Below, one piece after another: positions 7,906 to 14,711 of a stretch of DNA of 15,453 nt. The stretch is from Alphaproteobacteria bacterium (GTDB lineage: Bacteria; Pseudomonadota; Alphaproteobacteria; UBA3830), in the NCBI GenBank assembly GCA_025998595.1, contig BNWE01000026.1:1-15453 (forward strand), in the 5' to 3' direction. The notes under the pieces are model-generated. The model made no database searches. It was not told the DNA's origin and was given only the letters and a program-made list of their open reading frames with translations. The position numbers were made by a program, and so were the translations under genes. The number at the start of each line of letters is the position of its first letter. The first letter of the stretch is position 1.

Positions 7906-8454
7906 ATGTGTCAATTAATAGAAGTAGCAATAGCTATAGTGATGTGTTTTTGTACGTATCATGATGCTCGTGGAATGATTGGACATGGAAAATTTGTTCA
8001 CCAAAAAATGCCATCCGGAAAGCAAGATCCGCACTATATGGCCAAAAAGGCCAACGCAGACCATATTGCAAAATTAAAAAGTTACATTAGAGAGATCAAA
8101 AAGATATTGGATGGTGAACCATTGGGGGCTAGTGTTTTTCTGGATCCAAATCTAGAGAAAGCAATTGGATCATTAGGGCAAATACGAAGCTTGAAAACTT
8201 TTGGGCGAAATAACTACGCTGCAGCTTCTGCGAGTTTGCAGCTAGCCACAGATCTCATCGGAAAACAACTGATATCTTTGAAAAAAATAGAGAAAAATGG
8301 AGGGAATTTAAAACATCCGGTAGAATATCGGGCTGCACTTAGTATGTTTCAAGAGATGGACACCTTGGTGAAGGCTACCTCAGCAGACTTAAAAGATAAG
8401 ATAGGAGTTAGTATAGTTGAAAAACCAGATGGTAACTTAAAGTTTGGAAAATAG
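7906..8454 (+). CDS. Secreted-family paralogue C (unknown function)
   Basis: 182 residues. Start ATG 7906 is preferred over the in-frame ATG 7894 because GGAG (7897-7900) lies between them at good spacing and the alignment with B and D begins here. Signal-peptide-like MCQLIEVAIAIVMCFC is followed by a region that differs from B (residues ~24-60, His/Lys-rich) and then the shared domain (SLKTFG, LIGKQLISLKKIEKNGG, HPVEYRAALSMFQEMDTLV, KPDGNLKFGK). Twenty-three bases separate its stop from paralogue D, so C and D are likely cotranscribed. Confidence 0.75.
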   Translation: MCQLIEVAIAIVMCFCTYHDARGMIGHGKFVHQKMPSGKQDPHYMAKKANADHIAKLKSYIREIKKILDGEPLGASVFLDPNLEKAIGSLGQIRSLKTFGRNNYAAASASLQLATDLIGKQLISLKKIEKNGGNLKHPVEYRAALSMFQEMDTLVKATSADLKDKIGVSIVEKPDGNLKFGK

Positions 8455-8477
8455 AGTAATAGTAGGAGATGATAACT

Positions 8478-10007
8478 ATGGATCAATTAATAAAAGTAGC
8501 GTTAGCTATAGTGATGTGTTTTTGTCCGTACTATGAGGCAAGCGGAATAGACCCTGTCGATGATACAGGTCAGTATTCTGATATGAAACTGGACACGCTC
8601 GTTGCAAAGAGCCAATCAGATGGTAAGGGATATGCGGCTTGGGATATAATTGTAAAGCACATTGACAAATTGCAGGAATACGTTAGAGATATAAAAAAAG
8701 TATTGGATGGTAAGCCGTTGGGGCATGATATTTTCCTACATAAAGATCTAGAGGAAGCAATTGGATCATTAAGGCAAATACGAAGCTTGAAAACTTTTGG
8801 GCAAAATAACTACGCTGCAGCTTTTGCGAGTTTGCAGCTGGCTAGTGATCTTATCGGAAAACAGCTGATGTCTTTGAAAAAAATTGAAGAAGATGGGGGA
8901 AATTTAAGACATCCGGTGGAATATCAGGCTGCGCTTAGTATGTTTCAAGAGATGGACACCTTGGTGAAGGCTACTTCAGAAGATCTTAAAGATAAGGTCG
9001 GAATTAGTATAGTTGCAAAACCAGATGGTAACTTAAAGTTTGGAAGTGTACAAGTTGGCGATAATTCGTCATCGAGTAGAGCTTCGGCCGCAACAAGTGG
9101 CGCATCGTCAACATCAAACAACACCACATCCGTGACAGGTTGCTCTGGTGCTGGCACTGGTGGAAGTGGCAATCCATCAACGACAAGCGCAACTGGTGGT
9201 AGAGGCGATAGCTCAGCAACAATAAATCCAGCTGGCAGTGGTTCAACAAAAAGCAGTAACTCATCATCGCCAAGCGATCTAAGTAGCACAAGCGGCTCTG
9301 GTTCTGGTTTATTTGGTGATCATTCTGGCGCTGGTTTATTAGATAGCATGCAAGCATCAAGCAGTTCATCACCAAGTGGCGCGAGTAGTACTCCATCACC
9401 GAGCAAGCTCCTATCAGCAAACAGCGCTCCACCAGCAGCAAGTGCGAACGGCATGGTGAAGAACAGCAACTCAGACGACGCATTTATAAGAATGTACAAA
9501 TCTGCTAGAATAATGTATGAAAGCTATCAAACAATGTACAAAAATCATCAAAAAAAATACAGCACTCCAGCAATTGAGGAATTGCGCCAACAAATCGATA
9601 ACGCGCGTCAAAAATTGATTCCAAATGCAGAAAATTATAACTCACTTAAGCAAAATGACAAAATACTTATGAGAATCGATAAGTTATATCAAGAAATTGA
9701 TGGGTTGTGTCAACAAAATAGCAAAAGCTCTCATCAACGTCAAGTAAAGGCTCGTTCTGCGACGAGTCCAGCTAGTAACGGAAGCGCTCCAACCAAAAAC
9801 AGCAGTCTAAGTGAATCGACAAACAGTCTAAACTCTGGAAGCAGTGTAGGGGCAGCCCAAAGCAGCAGTCGAAGTAACAAAATAGGCAGTGAATCAGGCA
9901 ACAACGACGCGAATGCTGTGCGCGATGTAACTGACATAAACGTCAGTTGGGATATGAGGCCACATTATGCCCCTGTTGAAAACGCTTTTTGTGATAGAGA
10001 GTATTAA
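8478..10007 (+). CDS. Secreted-family paralogue D with long Ser-rich C-terminal extension
   Basis: 509 residues. ATG 8478 is chosen: AGGAG (8464-8468) directly abuts the in-frame ATG 8469, too close to serve it, but is well spaced from 8478. Residues 1-187 nearly duplicate paralogue B, including the signal-peptide-like N-terminus. From ~190 the protein continues into a Ser/Thr/Gly/Asn/Ala-rich low-complexity stretch (to ~330), a charged helical segment (~331-413, with MYKSARIMYESYQTMYKNHQ and LRQQIDNARQKL), a second Ser/Asn-rich stretch and a distinct aromatic C-terminus ending in FCDREY. The layout suggests a secreted or surface protein with a flexible linker and a coiled-coil-like module. 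Function unknown; an effector or adhesin role would be speculation. Confidence 0.75.
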   Translation: MDQLIKVALAIVMCFCPYYEASGIDPVDDTGQYSDMKLDTLVAKSQSDGKGYAAWDIIVKHIDKLQEYVRDIKKVLDGKPLGHDIFLHKDLEEAIGSLRQIRSLKTFGQNNYAAAFASLQLASDLIGKQLMSLKKIEEDGGNLRHPVEYQAALSMFQEMDTLVKATSEDLKDKVGISIVAKPDGNLKFGSVQVGDNSSSSRASAATSGASSTSNNTTSVTGCSGAGTGGSGNPSTTSATGGRGDSSATINPAGSGSTKSSNSSSPSDLSSTSGSGSGLFGDHSGAGLLDSMQASSSSSPSGASSTPSPSKLLSANSAPPAASANGMVKNSNSDDAFIRMYKSARIMYESYQTMYKNHQKKYSTPAIEELRQQIDNARQKLIPNAENYNSLKQNDKILMRIDKLYQEIDGLCQQNSKSSHQRQVKARSATSPASNGSAPTKNSSLSESTNSLNSGSSVGAAQSSSRSNKIGSESGNNDANAVRDVTDINVSWDMRPHYAPVENAFCDREY

Positions 10008-10503
10008 TTATAACGCAGCGAGCGTGACTTTTGCAGTGGCAAAAGAAGCGCTTAGCGGCAGCAATGAGAAAGAAAAAGAGAGAAAACAATCCTTCACTTG
10101 AGAATGCACAGCTAGGCTCGTCTTTTTTCATTTTGGAGGCGAATCTAGCTCGTGTTAGAAGTAGCACCATGGCTATTGTAATAACGCCATAGACGACTCA
10201 AGAATCCATCCACAAAAAATCACCAAAACACTGCGTAATTTCTTCTCGTTCCACTCACTTACCGCTGAAACTCTCTAAACCTGTTTTGTCTGCTGTGTAA
10301 TTGCCTCAAAAATATCTCGCATTTTCAATAAATTACAGCGCGTGCTTCATGATTCTCCAGACACGCGATTTTGGAGAATGGAGAGAGAATTTTCGGAGAA
10401 AAAAGGCGAAAGATGATAAAATGCGCTTAAAACAATATGATTTTTAAACTTATGTAGGTGATATTTATTTCAATAAAATAACCGACTCAAAAGCCGCATA
10501 GCC
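10008..10503. other. Non-coding stretch between paralogue D and tRNA-Ser
   Basis: 496 bases with no supported gene. Inverted repeats: CTTTTGC/GCAAAAG (10028-10045, 4-base loop) just after paralogue D but without a following T-run, and ATTCTCCA/TGGAGAAT (10352-10379, 12-base loop), which overlaps the alternative pair CGCGTG/CACGCG. The 15-mer TCCATCCACAAAAAA at 10205-10219 recurs at 10902-10916. Confidence 0.4.
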
Positions 10504-10593
10504 TGGCGGAGAGAGGGAGATTCGAACTCCCGGTACGGTTGCCCGTACAACGGTTTTCGAGACCGCCACGATCGACCACTCTGTCATCTCTCC
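10504..10593 (-). tRNA. tRNA-Ser (anticodon CGA)
   Basis: 90 bases including an encoded CCA (10504-10506). The acceptor arm pairs GGAGAGA (5' end, 10593-10587) with TCTCTCC. The anticodon loop reads CTCGAAA, giving anticodon CGA (codon UCG). The long variable arm typical of class II tRNAs is a 6-bp GTACGG/CCGTAC stem with a GCAA loop, and the T arm has GGGAG TTCGAAT CTCCC. All arms fold without defects, so it should be functional. This is the most clearly chromosomal gene in the window. Confidence 0.95.
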
Positions 10594-10615
10594 GATTTGT
10601 CTCTAACATTGGTAG

Positions 10616-10629
10616 AGGAGGTGCCTCCT
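10616..10629. repeat. Short inverted repeat upstream of tRNA-Ser
   Basis: AGGAGG, two-base spacer TG, CCTCCT, starting 23 bases upstream of the tRNA 5' end. It lies about where its promoter or leader should be; role unknown. Confidence 0.3.
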
Positions 10630-10692
10630 AATACGAACTTATTCTCCGTTTTTTATTGACAGCTTTATCGAGATATTCCAAGCGGTTATCGT

Positions 10693-10758
10693 TTGTCCGT
10701 TAACCTTTCGGACGATCGTCCTCTTCAGGTGCCCCTAACGAACCATGGTTTTTGCGAT
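10693..10758. repeat. 66-bp direct repeat, copy 1, with palindrome
   Basis: Matches 10819-10884 at 59 of 66 positions without gaps. It contains the perfect 12-bp palindrome GGACGATCGTCC (10710-10721) and a GTCCG/CGGAC pair (10695-10713). Its end forms one arm of a further inverted repeat, GTTTTTGC/GCAAAAAC (10748-10777). No reading frame spans it. Confidence 0.75.
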
Positions 10759-10818
10759 GGAAGTGGCTAGCAAAAACGAGTACAACGAACGATGTACTCA
10801 ACATTACTCAGCCACAAC

Positions 10819-10884
10819 TTGTCCGTTAATCTTTTGGACGATCGTCCTCTTCAGGTGCCACTAACGAATCCGAGTTTTTGCGAT
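10819..10884. repeat. 66-bp direct repeat, copy 2, with palindrome
   Basis: Second copy, offset 126 bases from the first, with the palindrome GGACGATCGTCC intact at 10836-10847. The differences are mostly in the AACCATGG/AATCCGAG block near the end. The segment between the copies has its own inverted repeat, GAGTAC/GTACTC (10778-10799). It ends 45 bases before the promoter of the Rpn-type gene. Confidence 0.75.
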
Positions 10885-10928
10885 CAATATCCATCCAAAA
10901 GTCCATCCACAAAAAAACATTAAAATTC

Positions 10929-10958
10929 TTGTCATTCTGGCTCTGGTTGTGCTATAAT
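10929..10958 (+). promoter_or_regulatory. Sigma-70-type promoter of the Rpn-family gene
   Basis: TTGTCA (10929-10934), 18-base spacer, perfect TATAAT (10953-10958). Transcription would start near 10965, giving a leader of about 65 bases before ATG 11032. This is the best promoter match in the window. Confidence 0.65.
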
Positions 10959-11031
10959 CATATAAATGATAGACCTGTTGCGAATTGAATCTCTTGCTCC
11001 TGAAGATTTTCGCGATTAGGTCTGGTGTATT

Positions 11032-12129
11032 ATGGCCTCAATTAGTAGATCGGTGATTGGTGTGGATACTGAAAAAAAAATTGAATATGCGTCTCCTTTG
11101 TACGACTGCTCATTTAAGCAGCTGTTGTCGTTGGATGGCGAAGGCGGCGACTCTATTGCTGTGTCATTGATAAATTCTCTGGTGCCTGATTTTCAGGAGA
11201 ATCCGATTGTATCTTTGAAATTAGCCTTCCTCGACATGCCCGCCGTAGAGAAATGCGATATTGGAGCATTTTCAATGGATTATCACGCCATTAATGAACG
11301 GAATGAGCGTTTGCTTCTGGAGTGTCAAGTATTCAGGCACATAAAATTCGATGAAAGAGCGCTGTTTTATGCTAGTCGTGTATATTCCAATCAATTTGCC
11401 TCAGTGAAAAACATAAAAGATTCAGATTCAGGGAGCTGGTTTGAAAGACTTAATCGAGTATATGCGATACAAATACTTGACTATGATTCTAATCGGATAA
11501 GGGGAATCCATAGCCCTAATTGCGAGGACGAACTGCTAAAGCGGGTTTCAAAAAATCCAATGCAAGATGGAGTTTTTTTGAAGCATTATGTCATGAGGGA
11601 TCGTTTTTCCGGTCAGGAGATTGACTATCTGCAGATGATCCAGCTGGAACTTCCGAGAGCTGAGAGGTTTTTAAGTTTGTTTCCACCGACCGCCAATTTG
11701 ACGGCAATGCAATGGTGGTTAAGCATTCTAAAACATGCCAAAGAATTTACCGAAGAGTATGTAGAAAAATTACACAAGGAGAGAATCATGCCTGATATTG
11801 TTTATGAAGGGTTTAGTCGGATGAAATATGCAAAATGGAATCCAAGCCTGCAAAACGAGTATATGAATAGTGTGGAAATGCGCAGAATTTATGATACTCA
11901 AATCACTATGGATTTAAATGAAGCTGATGCAAAAGGTAGAGCAGAAGGCAAAGCGGAGGGCATCGCTATCGGCAAAGCGGAAGGCAAGGCGGAAGGCAAG
12001 GCGGAAGGCAGTCTGAATAAAGCGAGAGAGACCGCATTATCAATGCTAGCTGATGGAATGTCAGTAGCTACAATTAGCAAGTATACAGGCCTTTCGACAA
12101 AAGAACTCGAACAACTAAAAGCTCAGTAG
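11032..12129 (+). CDS. Rpn/PD-(D/E)XK nuclease family 'transposase'
   Basis: 365 residues, usual full length. These proteins (PDDEXK_2 transposase-like family) are DNA nucleases linked to RecA-independent recombination. Markers are the N-terminal YDCSFKQLLS block, the nuclease core with FSMDYHAI (Asp 83) and LLLECQV (Glu 97, Gln 99, replacing the usual E-x-K/Q), and the following helix KFDERALFYASRVYSNQ. The C-terminus has a run of four-residue KAEG-type units (~299-325), encoded by near-identical 12-base repeats, and ends in a small helical domain (SMLADGMSVATISKYTGLS) typical of the family. Only a weak AGG lies before the ATG. Its stop is 11 bases from the end of the convergent operon. No IS-like ends were found, so mobility of this copy is unsupported. 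Confidence 0.85.
   Translation: MASISRSVIGVDTEKKIEYASPLYDCSFKQLLSLDGEGGDSIAVSLINSLVPDFQENPIVSLKLAFLDMPAVEKCDIGAFSMDYHAINERNERLLLECQVFRHIKFDERALFYASRVYSNQFASVKNIKDSDSGSWFERLNRVYAIQILDYDSNRIRGIHSPNCEDELLKRVSKNPMQDGVFLKHYVMRDRFSGQEIDYLQMIQLELPRAERFLSLFPPTANLTAMQWWLSILKHAKEFTEEYVEKLHKERIMPDIVYEGFSRMKYAKWNPSLQNEYMNSVEMRRIYDTQITMDLNEADAKGRAEGKAEGIAIGKAEGKAEGKAEGSLNKARETALSMLADGMSVATISKYTGLSTKELEQLKAQ
11931..12012 (+). repeat. In-frame 12-base tandem repeats in the Rpn-family gene
   Basis: Repeats of the type GGCAAAGCGGAA / GGCAAGGCGGAA encode GKAE units. The units at 11971-12010 are nearly identical, so copy number could change by slippage without a frameshift. Confidence 0.75.
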
Positions 12130-12140
12130 GAGCATTTTGT

Positions 12141-12530
12141 TTAGCAAAACCCCATCATTTTTTCCTGCTTTTCCCAAATGTAGGAGAATGGTTTTCGCAC
12201 AAGATCCCTCAGCAGTAGGTGTTTTGGGTGCTTTCCATCAAGGATTGCTTCTTTGATTTTGGGACTGAGCAAGTTTAGTTTTAACATTTGTTGGACGTAG
12301 CGTTTTGAAAATTTGTTCTGGAGGCAAAACGTTTCTAAATCTCCATCAAATTGCTCGTAGATGAGCTTTTCCCATAGATACGCTTTTATAAGTCCATTGA
12401 TTAGCGTTTCATCGACTTCCATCTGTTCTGCAGAATAAGTTCGGCTTAAAATCTTGCTTTTGTGGGAACCTCGTTTAACGATTCTTACCGGAATAATGAT
12501 ATTTTCGATAAACTGTGCATTTGTGGTCAT
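12141..12530 (-). CDS. Small helix-turn-helix protein downstream of the serine recombinase
   Basis: 129 residues from ATG 12530, just one base after the recombinase stop, with GGAG (12540-12537) six bases upstream inside the recombinase end; coupled translation is likely. It resembles the small proteins that often follow serine recombinases in alphaproteobacteria: an N-terminal strand pair (ENIIIPVRIVKRG), a helical core (DETLINGLIKAYLWEKL), a recognisable helix-turn-helix (LETFCLQNKFSKRYVQQMLKL) and a closing block (LSPKIKEAILDGKHPKHLLL). DNA binding, perhaps assisting or controlling the recombinase, is inferred. No formal family name is claimed. Confidence 0.7.
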   Translation of the reverse strand: MTTNAQFIENIIIPVRIVKRGSHKSKILSRTYSAEQMEVDETLINGLIKAYLWEKLIYEQFDGDLETFCLQNKFSKRYVQQMLKLNLLSPKIKEAILDGKHPKHLLLRDLVRKPFSYIWEKQEKMMGFC

Positions 12531-12531
12531 T

Positions 12532-13866
12532 TCATTCTCCCAATCCCAGCAGCAATGTGTTGAAGCCATCCATATTCATCTGAATATTGAGGCTATCTTC
12601 TTTGATCTCGATGAAATCTACCAACAGTTTCATGATTCGCATCTGTTCCTGTGGATACAAATATGTCCAGGTTTCGCTGAGATTTTGTAGAGAAGTTTGC
12701 AATTGTTTTTCGTCGACAGTGTTTTCTTTAGCCAACTCCTGAATTTTCAGCATTACTTCGGGAGATTTTAATTTCTGCAGAACTTCTTCAATGACTCGCG
12801 ATTCAATACTGTCGGCAGGAACATTTTTTACAGCCGAGTTACATCTTTTGAAGCGTATATGATTATTGCAAGTATAGTATCGATATTTCAATCCGTGGTT
12901 GTTGCAAGCAGTAGGAGACATTGTGGCTCCGCATGTTCCGCATTTCAGCAGTCCTTTCAGTGGGTATGGACTGGATTTTTTCTGATGCTTTGTGCTTTTG
13001 TTTTTTGAGAAAATTTCCTGAACTTTGCTCCAAGTTTCTTCCGCAATGATTGCTTCGTGTTGGCCTTTGTAAAGCTCACCTTTGTGAGTAACATAACCTT
13101 TGTAATATGGATTTTCTAAAATTCGCCTAATCGCTTTCGGATCATACAACTTTTCGCCTTTGTTTTTGCCTTTATCCTGAGGGCGTGGCTTGGAGCGACA
13201 TCCTTTGCGATTCAGTTCGTCGGCAATTAATGTGCACGATTCTGTTTCGATGAATCTCTCATATATGAGCTTTATAACTACCGCTTCTTCCTCATTTATC
13301 AGCAATTTTCGCTCTTTGATGTCGTAGCCCAGTATTGGATATCCGCCCATCCACATGCCTTTTTTCTTGGATTCGGCAAATTTATCGCGGATGCGCTCGC
13401 CCGTGAGTTCGCGTTCATATTGGGCAAAGCTGAGCAGCATATTCAGCATTAATCGACCTGACGAACTTGCGGAACTAAAGGATTCCGTCACCGTATCGAA
13501 CATTACATTGTTGCTATCGAAGGTATTCATAATGCTTGCGAAGTCCAGAAGCGAACGTGAAAGTCGGTCTAATTTGTATGTAACTACGCAATCTACTCTG
13601 CCATATTCGATATCCTTCAGTAACTCTGTTAGCGCAGGCCTGTTCATGTTTCCGCCGGAAAATCCTCCGTCATCGTAGTGCTGAGGTAGAATAATCCAGC
13701 CTTTTCCTTGTTGACTTCGAATGTAGTTTTCGGCAGCAATACGCTGAGCATCAAGGCTATTGAACTCCTGCTCAAGGCCTTCTTCGCTGGATTTTCTCGT
13801 ATAAATTGCACACCGCACCAACGTGACGTTGGATCCATTGTTTTTGCCATCTTTGTAAGTTTTCAT
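12532..13866 (-). CDS. Large serine recombinase (site-specific integrase/resolvase)
   Basis: 444 residues. Catalyses site-specific DNA integration or excision via a Ser-linked intermediate. The resolvase domain (~15-165) has the active-site YTRKS (Ser 26) and LDRLSRS with the expected Arg 101 and Arg 104, then LSFAQYERELTGERIRDK. The Recombinase domain (~175-285) includes RRILENPYYKGYV. A zinc ribbon follows with CGTC (309-312) and later Cys 333 and 342. The C-terminal part is short (~100 residues). The stretch TESFSSASSSGRLML is unusually Ser-rich where relatives often have a Thr-rich motif. Start ATG 13866 has AGGAA upstream. It lies 4 bases downstream of the DUF2924 gene in the same operon; the target attachment site is not visible. 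Confidence 0.92.
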   Translation of the reverse strand: MKTYKDGKNNGSNVTLVRCAIYTRKSSEEGLEQEFNSLDAQRIAAENYIRSQQGKGWIILPQHYDDGGFSGGNMNRPALTELLKDIEYGRVDCVVTYKLDRLSRSLLDFASIMNTFDSNNVMFDTVTESFSSASSSGRLMLNMLLSFAQYERELTGERIRDKFAESKKKGMWMGGYPILGYDIKERKLLINEEEAVVIKLIYERFIETESCTLIADELNRKGCRSKPRPQDKGKNKGEKLYDPKAIRRILENPYYKGYVTHKGELYKGQHEAIIAEETWSKVQEIFSKNKSTKHQKKSSPYPLKGLLKCGTCGATMSPTACNNHGLKYRYYTCNNHIRFKRCNSAVKNVPADSIESRVIEEVLQKLKSPEVMLKIQELAKENTVDEKQLQTSLQNLSETWTYLYPQEQMRIMKLLVDFIEIKEDSLNIQMNMDGFNTLLLGLGE

Positions 13867-13870
13867 TTTT

Positions 13871-14293
13871 CTATTCCTTTATTCCAAAAAACTTTAGACC
13901 ATTCCATTTTGTTCCTGTGATTTTCGTGGCTATGGCAGACAGTGACTTGAAGACCTCGCCTTCGAAGGAAAAACCGCCATCCACAACGACAATTTCATAT
14001 GTTTTGTTGTGATACTCTTTAACGATCTTTGCTCCGATCAATGGTTTGTACTTTTTCTTCACGACACTACCGTTGATGTTCGTGGACAGCTGATCCATCC
14101 GCTTCCGCGTATTTTCCGGAAGCCCGCCAAACGCGAGCTCCTGAATCTTGTAGGCAATCTTGGAAACAAGATAAGATTTGCTGTATGACATCGGTTCATA
14201 GTCGTAAAACGTTCCCCACAATTTAGTAAGCTCGTCCACTGATTTACCTTCCAACGCCAAAATCTGCTTGAGTACTTTAAAATCTTCAGTCAC
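13871..14293 (-). CDS. DUF2924 family protein
   Basis: 140 residues from GTG 14293, preferred because GGAGAG (14304-14299) lies 5 bases upstream; ATG 14323 would add ten residues, has no good ribosome site and overlaps the previous gene. DUF2924 markers: DELTKLWGTFY near the start, YLVSKIAYKIQELAFGGL, and the C-terminal block VVDGGFSFEGEVFKSLSAIA followed by TGTKWNGLKFFG. The family is common next to serine recombinases in alphaproteobacterial prophages; its biochemical role is not established. Likely cotranscribed with the recombinase. Confidence 0.87.
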   Translation of the reverse strand: MTEDFKVLKQILALEGKSVDELTKLWGTFYDYEPMSYSKSYLVSKIAYKIQELAFGGLPENTRKRMDQLSTNINGSVVKKKYKPLIGAKIVKEYHNKTYEIVVVDGGFSFEGEVFKSLSAIATKITGTKWNGLKFFGIKE

Positions 14294-14310
14294 TTTTGCT
14301 CTCCAAATAG

Positions 14311-14505
14311 TCAATGTTTGCATTCCATATTTACTCTCTGTTCGCGACTAAAGTCAAGCACCTTACCATAGTTTTTTTCTCTATTCTGAGAGCTTTTGGC
14401 TTTTATGTGCCGTTGAATTCCTCTGAATATCAACTTTGCCAATTGAGCAGGTTTCGAGTCTGCCTCAGCTTCTTTCTTAGATTGCTCTTTCGGTGTGTCA
14501 GTCAT
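14311..14505 (-). CDS. 64-residue hypothetical protein of the recombinase operon
   Basis: Starts at ATG 14505 with GGAG a few bases upstream; its ATG overlaps the stop of the AlpA-like gene (ATGA, 14502-14505). It is highly charged and Lys/Glu-rich at the N-terminus (KEQSKKEAEADSK), followed by a helix (AQLAKLIFRGIQRHIKAK). No family recognised. The tight coupling on one side and the 17-base gap to the DUF2924 gene on the other support it as a real gene. Confidence 0.6.
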   Translation of the reverse strand: MTDTPKEQSKKEAEADSKPAQLAKLIFRGIQRHIKAKSSQNREKNYGKVLDFSREQRVNMECKH

Positions 14506-14711
14506 TTTTGTTCTCCATAATCTTTGAAAAAAACTTGTATTTCAGTCTCCACATACAGCCATGCGCCGTCATACTCGTAATGCTTGGGAAAAAGCGGAGA
14601 TTGCGACATTTTTTTGAAATCCCCGTGTTTTATGTCGTATTTCTGTAGAATATCGAATCTCGTTAGCAACTTCATTCCAGCCTCTCTTTCTTCGGTTAAA
14701 CTTATATTCAT
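14502..14711 (-). CDS. AlpA-like DNA-binding protein (possible excisionase/regulator)
   Basis: 69 residues. The segment LLTRFDILQKYDIKHGDFKKM then LFPKHYEYDGAWLYVETEIQVFF follows the AlpA/MerR-like winged-helix layout (helix-turn-helix, FPxP-like turn, final helix with a Glu before a Trp/Phe pair). Such proteins control or assist excision of integrative elements. ATG 14711 has AGGA 9 bases upstream; an internal ATG (residue 13, after AGAGG) is an alternative. First gene of the recombinase operon (overlapping ATGA with the next). Assignment rests on pattern, not on a search. Confidence 0.55.
   Translation of the reverse strand: MNISLTEEREAGMKLLTRFDILQKYDIKHGDFKKMSQSPLFPKHYEYDGAWLYVETEIQVFFKDYGEQK

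Noticed and set aside
7689..7964. 91-codon frame between paralogues B and C
   Set aside because: It runs over the promoter and ribosome site of paralogue C and into its signal peptide in another frame; this is degenerate upstream sequence, not a gene.
9004..9483. Long open frame on the - strand opposite the Ser-rich part of paralogue D
   Set aside because: Its product is a low-complexity mirror of the Ser/Ala/Thr codons, with no ribosome site or domain; a shadow of the real gene. The same applies to 8945-9289.
10028..10045. Hairpin after paralogue D as an intrinsic terminator
   Set aside because: The 7-bp stem is perfect but no T-run follows on the + strand.
9943..10170. 75-codon - strand frame across the end of paralogue D
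   Set aside because: Overlaps a well-supported gene end, has no domain and no ribosome site, and ends in the middle of the neighbouring coding sequence.
12135..12149. TTTTG/CAAAA hairpin between the convergent Rpn-type gene and HTH gene as a bidirectional terminator
   Set aside because: Only a 5-bp AT-rich stem, without a clear T-run directly behind it in either direction.
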